From positions 1 to 10,220 of the forward strand of contig JAUNCV010000068.1 of NCBI GenBank assembly GCA_030526445.1: DNA of 10,220 nucleotides, given 5' to 3'. The notes beneath the pieces were generated by a model. The model was not told the origin of the DNA. It worked only from the letters and a program-made list of their open reading frames with translations, and ran no database searches. Both the position numbers and the translations under genes were made by a program. Shown in pieces: positions 6,658-10,220 of the stretch. The DNA comes from Bacteroidales bacterium (GTDB lineage Bacteria > Bacteroidota > Bacteroidia > Bacteroidales > UBA3663). Positions within the stretch are counted from its first letter, which is position 1. Each line of letters opens with the position of its first letter.

Positions 6658-7968
6658 ATGATCAAGAGAATACTATCCATAGCGGCAGCAATCTGTTGCC
6701 TATCCAATACAATCACCGCCCAGCATGGTAAATATGTGGGCGGTGATATTTCGCTCATTCCACAATATGAGCTACACAACTCACCCTATCTTGACAAAGA
6801 GGGTAATAAGATAGAAGATCTTGTTGTCTGGTTGGCCAAAGAATGCAACTGGAATACATTCCGTGTTCGTCTGTTTGTCAACCCTAACGGCATGAGCAAT
6901 GATGGAAAAAACGTTGACCCTGCAGTTTGTCAAGACCTCGAGTATGTAAAATCATTAGGCAAACGCATCAAAGATGCCGGTGCCAACTTCATGCTCGATA
7001 TACACTACAGCGACACATGGGTCGATGCCGGACATATTCAGGCACCTGAGGCTTGGAAAAATATGTCTGTCGATCAAAAAACAGCTCAAATTGCCACCTA
7101 TACACACGAAACACTACAAGCACTAAAAACAGCTGGCGCTACTCCCGATTTGGTTCAGGTTGGCAACGAAATCATGTTTGGTTTCATGGGCATTAAAGTA
7201 GCTCCATACGACAAAACCGACAGTCAGTGGGATAATTATCTCAAAATCCTGAAAGCAGGTTGCGAAGCCGTACGAGAAGAATGCCCTAAAGCACAGATTA
7301 TCGTACACACAGATCGCCCCAAAGAGGTTGAAAGTGCTCGATATTATTATGGAAAACTCGAGACAGCTGGCATTGACTACGATGTTATTGGTCTCAGTTA
7401 CTACCCTTTCTGGCATGGTAATCTCACAGACCTGAAGAAAGGACTTGACGGACTGAAAAAAGACTTCCCCAACAAGAAAGTACAAATAGTTGAGACTGGC
7501 TATTACTTCCAGTATTGGCCTACAACAGGCATCAACTATAATACCCAAAACATCTGGCCTGCCTCACCTGACGGACAATACAACTTCATCAAAGACCTTA
7601 TCAAGTCTTTGGCCGATTATGAGCAGGTCGAAGGACTTCTTTATTGGTTTCCAGAAGATGCCGGCAATGGCGATGATACCAATTGGGATACCTCAAAAGG
7701 AACAGTCTTGGCAGGATGGACCAACCGAGGTTTCTGGTGGCCTTCACAAAGCAATGAAGGACATTGGCCAGTATGCAACAATCAGAAGGAATCGGCTCTT
7801 GAGTTGTTCAAAAACTTCCTCAACCCGAACATAACAGCCCTTGAAAGTCTCAAGAGCACAGACAACAGCCAGGAACATGTATATTACAACATTCTCGGAC
7901 AGCGTGTACATCAGCTGCAACGAGGACAAATATACTTTGTGCAAGGTAAGAAAATCATTTATCAATAA
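6658..7968 (+). CDS. Secreted GH53 arabinogalactan endo-beta-1,4-galactanase
   Basis: Glycoside hydrolase family 53 enzyme that cuts internal beta-1,4-galactosyl bonds in pectic (arabino)galactan. Of its 436 residues, about 1-21 form a signal peptide (MIKR, hydrophobic core, cleavage after TITA), so it is exported. The TIM-barrel signatures are GGDISLIPQYE at 28-38, FRVRLFVNP at 68-76, LDIHYSDTW at 113-121, VQVGNEI with the predicted acid/base Glu171, GLSYYPFWHG, and IVETGYYF with the predicted nucleophile Glu279, as expected for clan GH-A. The tail after about residue 390 ends in YYNILGQRV (409-417), RGQIYFVQGKKIIYQ, which resembles type IX secretion C-terminal signals or the related short tails common in Prevotella. 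There is no lipobox. It lies 11 nt after atpG with no SusC/SusD pair or other carbohydrate gene in view. Codon use looks less biased (more AAA lysine) than in the atp genes. Family assignment is firm; surface sorting is inferred. Confidence 0.93.
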   Translation: MIKRILSIAAAICCLSNTITAQHGKYVGGDISLIPQYELHNSPYLDKEGNKIEDLVVWLAKECNWNTFRVRLFVNPNGMSNDGKNVDPAVCQDLEYVKSLGKRIKDAGANFMLDIHYSDTWVDAGHIQAPEAWKNMSVDQKTAQIATYTHETLQALKTAGATPDLVQVGNEIMFGFMGIKVAPYDKTDSQWDNYLKILKAGCEAVREECPKAQIIVHTDRPKEVESARYYYGKLETAGIDYDVIGLSYYPFWHGNLTDLKKGLDGLKKDFPNKKVQIVETGYYFQYWPTTGINYNTQNIWPASPDGQYNFIKDLIKSLADYEQVEGLLYWFPEDAGNGDDTNWDTSKGTVLAGWTNRGFWWPSQSNEGHWPVCNNQKESALELFKNFLNPNITALESLKSTDNSQEHVYYNILGQRVHQLQRGQIYFVQGKKIIYQ

Positions 7969-7976
7969 ACCCGAAT

Positions 7977-8438
7977 ATGGAACGACACGAAGAAGAAACG
8001 CTTACCCTTTTGGGTAACAAAAAGACCGTATATAAGCAGGATTATGCTCCTGAGGTGCTCGAAACCTTTGTCAACAAGCATCCAGAGAACGACTATTGGG
8101 TGAAATTCAACTGCCCAGAGTTTACCAGTCTTTGCCCCATTACAGGTCAGCCCGACTTTGCCAACATTGTTATCAGCTATATTCCTGACATCAATATGGT
8201 AGAGAGCAAGTCGCTCAAACTCTATCTTTTCTCATTCCGCAATCACGGAGACTTCCACGAAGACTGCGTGAACATCATTATGAAAGATCTCATCAAATTG
8301 ATGAATCCACGCTACATCGAAGTAACAGGCATCTTCACCCCACGCGGAGGTATTGCCATTCATCCTTATGCAAACTATGGCCGCCCAGGTACAAAGTACG
8401 AAAAACTGGCTTGGGATCGTATGTCGGCACATCAATAA
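7977..8438 (+). CDS. queF: NADPH-dependent 7-cyano-7-deazaguanine reductase (preQ0 reductase)
   Basis: Reduces the nitrile of preQ0 to the aminomethyl group of preQ1, using two NADPH, in the pathway to the tRNA wobble base queuosine; cytoplasmic. The 153-residue protein is of the short, single T-fold type (YkvM/Bacillus-like), not the long E. coli type. The substrate motif FNCPEFTSLCPITGQPDFA holds the predicted nucleophile Cys53, which forms the thioimide, and Asp60. The QueF signature ESKSLKLYLFSFRNHG starts at Glu76, and His94-Glu95 matches the conserved substrate-binding pair. The gene starts 8 nt after GH53 and is followed at once by a terminator. No other queuosine gene is in the window. 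No preQ1 riboswitch is seen, and the short spacer leaves no room for one outside the upstream gene. Confidence 0.96.
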   Translation: MERHEEETLTLLGNKKTVYKQDYAPEVLETFVNKHPENDYWVKFNCPEFTSLCPITGQPDFANIVISYIPDINMVESKSLKLYLFSFRNHGDFHEDCVNIIMKDLIKLMNPRYIEVTGIFTPRGGIAIHPYANYGRPGTKYEKLAWDRMSAHQ

Positions 8439-8474
8439 AAAATAGCGGGCTTATTCAGCTCGCTATTTTCTTTT
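8439..8474 (+). terminator. Intrinsic, probably bidirectional terminator between queF and the sirtuin gene
   Basis: AAAATAGCGGGC (8439-8450) pairs with GCTCGCTATTTT (8458-8469) over 12 bp with one G-U, closing a TTATTCA loop. The stem starts right after the queF stop codon. On the + strand T-rich sequence follows (CTTTTATTTT); on the - strand the A run before the left arm becomes a T run, so the same hairpin can end transcription of the convergent sirtuin gene, whose stop is at 8479. Confidence 0.9.
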
Positions 8475-8478
8475 ATTT

Positions 8479-9162
8479 TCAAAGCAACGCTATCAACTCC
8501 TTCATTCCCTCACCAGCGCCTTTCTGTATCTGTGTAAATGCGCGATAAGGATAACTGATAGGTTTAGGATCGATAAGATAGACAGGAATATCCTTTCGTG
8601 CATATTGCAACAAACCTGCAGCCGGATATACATTGAGCGAAGTTCCTATCACGACCAGAATATCGGCCTCAGAAACGAGATATGCCGCTTGTTCAAGATT
8701 TGGTACATCCTCTTGGAAGAATACAATGTGCGGACGCAACTGAACACCATTTGCGTCAGTATCTCCCATGTGAATATCTGGATTTTTCGGGTCCAACGGA
8801 TAATGAACACCCGTGTCACGACCATCGGCACGGCATTTCATCATCTCACCATGCAGATGAAGCACTTTGTGCGAACCTGCCTGCTCGTGCAAATTATCAA
8901 TATTTTGTGTTATAACCTGCACATCATAGCGCTCCTCCAACTGAGCCACCAAACGATGACCTTCATTGGGCTTACAATCCATAAACTTTCTTCTTAGCAT
9001 ATTATAGAAATCCAAAAGCAACGCAGGTTGTCTCAACCATGCATCATGTGTGCAGATTTCCTCTATACTATAATTCTCCCATAAACCATCGGCATCGCGA
9101 AAAGTGGGAATACCACTTTCGGCACTCATACCAGCACCAGTAAGGAACACAAGCTTCTTCAT
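8479..9162 (-). CDS. cobB: Sirtuin-family NAD-dependent protein deacylase, reduced zinc site
   Basis: SIR2-family enzyme that removes acyl groups from lysine using NAD+, probably cytoplasmic. I chose the start at 9162 (MKKLVFLTGAGMS), giving 227 residues, because the Rossmann fold begins there as in short bacterial sirtuins; the open frame upstream is A/T-rich non-coding sequence containing the promoter. Motifs: GAGMSAESGIP at 9-19 and FRDADGLW at 21-28 (NAD binding), TQNIDNLHEQAG at 85-96, HLHGE with catalytic His104, RPHIVFFQE, and GTSLNVYPAA at 173-182. Two departures are seen. The region that usually holds two Cys pairs for zinc (about 107-140) has a single Cys110. The YxxR motif that marks desuccinylases (E. 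coli CobB Tyr92/Arg95) reads Tyr53-Asn-Met-Leu56, with arginines only at 57 and 58. Substrate is therefore uncertain; the symbol follows the family name. It converges on queF. Confidence 0.9.
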   Translation of the reverse strand: MKKLVFLTGAGMSAESGIPTFRDADGLWENYSIEEICTHDAWLRQPALLLDFYNMLRRKFMDCKPNEGHRLVAQLEERYDVQVITQNIDNLHEQAGSHKVLHLHGEMMKCRADGRDTGVHYPLDPKNPDIHMGDTDANGVQLRPHIVFFQEDVPNLEQAAYLVSEADILVVIGTSLNVYPAAGLLQYARKDIPVYLIDPKPISYPYRAFTQIQKGAGEGMKELIALL

Positions 9163-9190
9163 AAGTATCTGATTTTTATGAATATTTATG

Positions 9191-9224
9191 CAAATATAGC
9201 ATTTTATTAAGAAAAAATGACAAA
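9191..9224 (-). promoter_or_regulatory. Bacteroidetes-type promoter for the sirtuin gene
   Basis: On the - strand TATATTTG (positions 9198 to 9191) matches the -7 consensus TAnnTTTG of the Bacteroidetes main sigma factor, and TTTG (9224 to 9221) lies 22 nt upstream, close to the usual -33 spacing of about 19-21. Transcription would begin some 20 nt before the start codon at 9162, a sensible leader length. This also supports the shorter start for the protein. Confidence 0.6.
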
Positions 9225-9238
9225 TTTTCGTCAAAAAA

Positions 9239-9254
9239 ATAGCAAAATTGCTAT
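9239..9254. promoter_or_regulatory. Perfect dyad ATAGCAA-AA-TTGCTAT, possible operator
   Basis: A 7-bp perfect inverted repeat with a 2-nt spacer lies between the two divergent promoters, ending 8 nt before the -7 box of the FKBP gene. The compact dyad fits a protein-binding site better than an RNA hairpin, as a 2-nt loop is too tight. The ATAGCAA half-site recurs after the FKBP gene. No regulator gene is in view, so a function is inferred. Confidence 0.4.
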
Positions 9255-9262
9255 AAAATGTG

Positions 9263-9270
9263 TAAATTTG
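9263..9270 (+). promoter_or_regulatory. -7 box of the FKBP gene promoter
   Basis: TAAATTTG is an exact match to TAnnTTTG and stands 42 nt before the FKBP start codon, leaving a leader of roughly 35 nt. The leader is A/T-rich with no Shine-Dalgarno sequence (ATAACTATAAATATAATAAATT before the ATG is purine-poor A/T sequence), as is normal for the phylum. A good TTTG -33 box at the right distance is not evident, so this could depend on an activator. Confidence 0.6.
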
Positions 9271-9312
9271 CGCCGTTTTAGGAAAATTCAATAACTATAA
9301 ATATAATAAATT

Positions 9313-10038
9313 ATGAAGAAACTTATCTATGTAGCAGCAGCTAGCATGCTTGCTACAATGGGTCTGTCAAATTGCGGCAGCAATGTTCCAGCTCCAAAAT
9401 TCAACAATGGCCTCGACTCACTTGGCTATGCTTATGGTTTGATGATCGGTTCACAGTACTCAAACTTCACCGACAGCGGTGTAGTTGTTCCTGGCGAAAC
9501 CATGGAACTTGACAACTTCCTTGCTGCATTCGTTTCAGCTATCAAGAAGGATTCAAGCGATTTGAAGATGACTCAGGATGAGGCTCGCGAATTCATTCAG
9601 CAGTACAACCAGAAGATCCAGCAGAAGATGGACGAAGAGCGTAAGGCTAAGGTAGAGCAGGAGAAGGCTAAGGGCCAGGAATTCATGGCTAACAATGCTA
9701 CCCAGGAAGGCGTTATCACTCTTGAGTCTGGTCTTCAGATCAAGCACATCGTTGAGGGTACTGGCAAGAGCCCAGTAGAGAGCGATCAGGTTAAGGTTGC
9801 TTACAAGGGCACTACCATCGATGGTACTGTTTTCGACGAGAACGAAGAAATGACCTTCCCACTCAATGGTGTAGTTAAGGGCTTCAAAGAGGGCTTGATG
9901 AACATGAAGGTAGGTGGTAAGTCTATCATCACCATGCCATCAGACCTTGCTTATGGCGATCGTGGTGCAGGTCCTAAGATTCCTGGTGGTGCAACCCTTC
10001 AGTTCGAAATCACCCTCAAGGAAATTGTTAAGAAATAA
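9313..10038 (+). CDS. FKBP-type peptidyl-prolyl cis-trans isomerase, FkpA/Mip-like lipoprotein
   Basis: Folding catalyst that isomerises Xaa-Pro bonds in exported proteins. The 241-residue protein opens with a lipoprotein signal (MKKLIYVAAASMLATMGLSNC) whose predicted lipidated residue is Cys21; the residues after it (GSNVPAP) lack the acidic export signal for the outer face, so a periplasm-facing anchor is likely. Residues about 30-135 contain a charged helical stretch (QQKMDEERKAKVEQEKAK), matching the N-terminal dimerisation domain of FkpA and Mip. The FKBP fold covers about 143-241: VAYKG with Tyr164, VFDE with Asp175, VVKGFKEGL, AYGDRG with Tyr214, IPGGATLQFEITL. At the position of the usual active-site tryptophan (VIxGW) there is Phe191. 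Codon use is strongly biased (lysine almost only AAG), which suggests high expression. It is monocistronic, with its own promoter and terminator. Confidence 0.95.
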   Translation: MKKLIYVAAASMLATMGLSNCGSNVPAPKFNNGLDSLGYAYGLMIGSQYSNFTDSGVVVPGETMELDNFLAAFVSAIKKDSSDLKMTQDEAREFIQQYNQKIQQKMDEERKAKVEQEKAKGQEFMANNATQEGVITLESGLQIKHIVEGTGKSPVESDQVKVAYKGTTIDGTVFDENEEMTFPLNGVVKGFKEGLMNMKVGGKSIITMPSDLAYGDRGAGPKIPGGATLQFEITLKEIVKK

Positions 10039-10099
10039 TAGCAATTTGATTTTTTTCTTCTGCAATATTTTATAGCAAGAAGTTAACAATCGTACTAAA

Positions 10100-10135
10100 A
10101 ATAAAGGCGCTTTTCGCAAGAAAGGCGCCTTTATT
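10100..10135 (+). terminator. Intrinsic terminator of the FKBP gene with GCAA tetraloop
   Basis: AATAAAGGCGCTTTTC (10100-10115) pairs with GAAAGGCGCCTTTATT (10120-10135) along 16 bp with a single G-U, closing a GCAA loop of the stable GNRA class. The T-rich part lies within the 3' arm (CCTTTATT), and only a weak T tract follows; the A-rich 5' side gives a similar tract on the other strand. It lies 61 nt after the stop codon. Confidence 0.88.
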
Positions 10136-10142
10136 CATCAAA

Positions 10143-10169
10143 ATAGCAAAAAAAACAATCATTTTGCTA
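10143..10169. repeat. Inverted repeat TAGCAAAA / TTTTGCTA after the terminator
   Basis: TAGCAAAA (10144-10151) and TTTTGCTA (10162-10169) are perfect 8-bp arms around a 10-nt loop. The half-site ATAGCAAAA is identical to the left half of the dyad in front of the FKBP promoter. It lies between the FKBP terminator and the promoter-like sequence at the right edge, so it could be an operator for the next gene or a weak hairpin. Confidence 0.4.
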
Positions 10170-10184
10170 AATATTTGTCAAAAA

Positions 10185-10217
10185 GTTTTTATCTTTCAAA
10201 AGAAAAGAGTATCTTTG
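10185..10217 (+). promoter_or_regulatory. Promoter-like sequence reading out of the right edge
   Basis: TATCTTTG (10210-10217) matches TAnnTTTG exactly, and a T-rich GTTTTT (10185-10190) lies 19 nt upstream at the place of the -33 box, though it is not a clean TTTG. The sequence is in an intergenic A/T-rich region after a terminator, as expected for the start of a new transcription unit on the + strand. The gene itself is outside the window. Confidence 0.55.
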
Positions 10218-10220
10218 CCT

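Noticed and set aside
7931..7938. ATACTTTG before queF as a promoter -7 box
   Set aside because: It fails the TA at the start of TAnnTTTG and lies within the GH53 tail codons; no -33 box is placed at the proper distance.
8002..8017. TTACCC-TTTT-GGGTAA hairpin near the start of queF, considered as a preQ1 riboswitch or attenuator
   Set aside because: It lies within the queF coding sequence, is only 6 bp, and lacks the A-rich tail and second helix of preQ1 riboswitches.
9163..9291. A 43-residue N-terminal extension of the sirtuin
   Set aside because: It is Phe/Ile/Asn/Lys-rich sequence typical of translated A/T-rich spacer, and it contains the predicted promoter; family members start at the MKKLVFLTGAG segment.
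10050..10082. T run and CTTCT...AGAAG repeat after the FKBP gene as its terminator
   Set aside because: The T run precedes the repeat rather than follows it and the stem is bulged and weak; the 16-bp hairpin at 10100-10135 is far better.
1..10220. CRISPR arrays, insertion sequences, tRNA or rRNA genes, phage or defence genes
   Set aside because: No regularly spaced repeats, transposase motifs, or structural RNA signatures were seen; nearly all of the sequence is covered by recognised genes.

Overview
The window looks like a chromosomal stretch from a Bacteroidales bacterium, most probably Prevotella or a close relative (inference). The support is: an F1Fo-ATP synthase operon in the order beta-epsilon-(small membrane protein)-a-c-b-delta-alpha-gamma; an a subunit with a signal peptide and a periplasmic extension; a very short epsilon subunit; A/T-rich start regions without clear Shine-Dalgarno sequences; promoter boxes of the Bacteroidetes TAnnTTTG type; and a secreted glycoside hydrolase with a C-terminal tail of the kind common in Prevotella.

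Layout. Positions 1-6646 hold the ATP synthase operon on the + strand, cut at the left edge inside atpD just at its Walker A motif. The order is atpD (partial), atpC, an AtpI-like three-helix membrane protein, atpB, atpE, atpF, atpH, atpA, atpG. Most junctions are very short (2-8 nt, or a 4-nt ATGA overlap). Three A/T-rich spacers, before atpE, atpF and atpG, carry inverted repeats or related motifs. Eleven nucleotides after atpG begins a secreted GH53 endo-beta-1,4-galactanase (6658-7968), then 8 nt later queF, the queuosine-pathway nitrile reductase (7977-8438). I see no terminator or convincing promoter between atpG and queF, so these two metabolically unrelated genes may be read through from the ATP synthase operon. 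A strong hairpin at 8439-8474 ends this unit and also serves the convergent gene.

Positions 8479-9162 (- strand) encode a sirtuin-family NAD-dependent deacylase that has lost most zinc-ligand cysteines. A 150-bp divergent spacer with a promoter for each direction separates it from an FkpA-like FKBP peptidyl-prolyl isomerase lipoprotein (9313-10038), which ends in a 16-bp terminator hairpin with a GCAA loop. The last 50 bases hold another promoter-like sequence that would fire out of the window to the right.

How the genes work together: the nine atp genes make one proton-driven rotary enzyme; the c-subunit residues favour H+ rather than Na+. The remaining genes (pectic galactan breakdown, tRNA modification, protein deacylation, periplasmic folding) share no evident pathway. 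This is mainly a housekeeping region. I found no candidate for a wholly new system; the points worth a second look are the small membrane protein in the operon, the a-subunit extension and its swapped proton-path residues, the intercistronic repeats and hairpins, the galactanase-queF tail, the altered sirtuin motifs and a recurring ATAGCAA motif around the FKBP gene.
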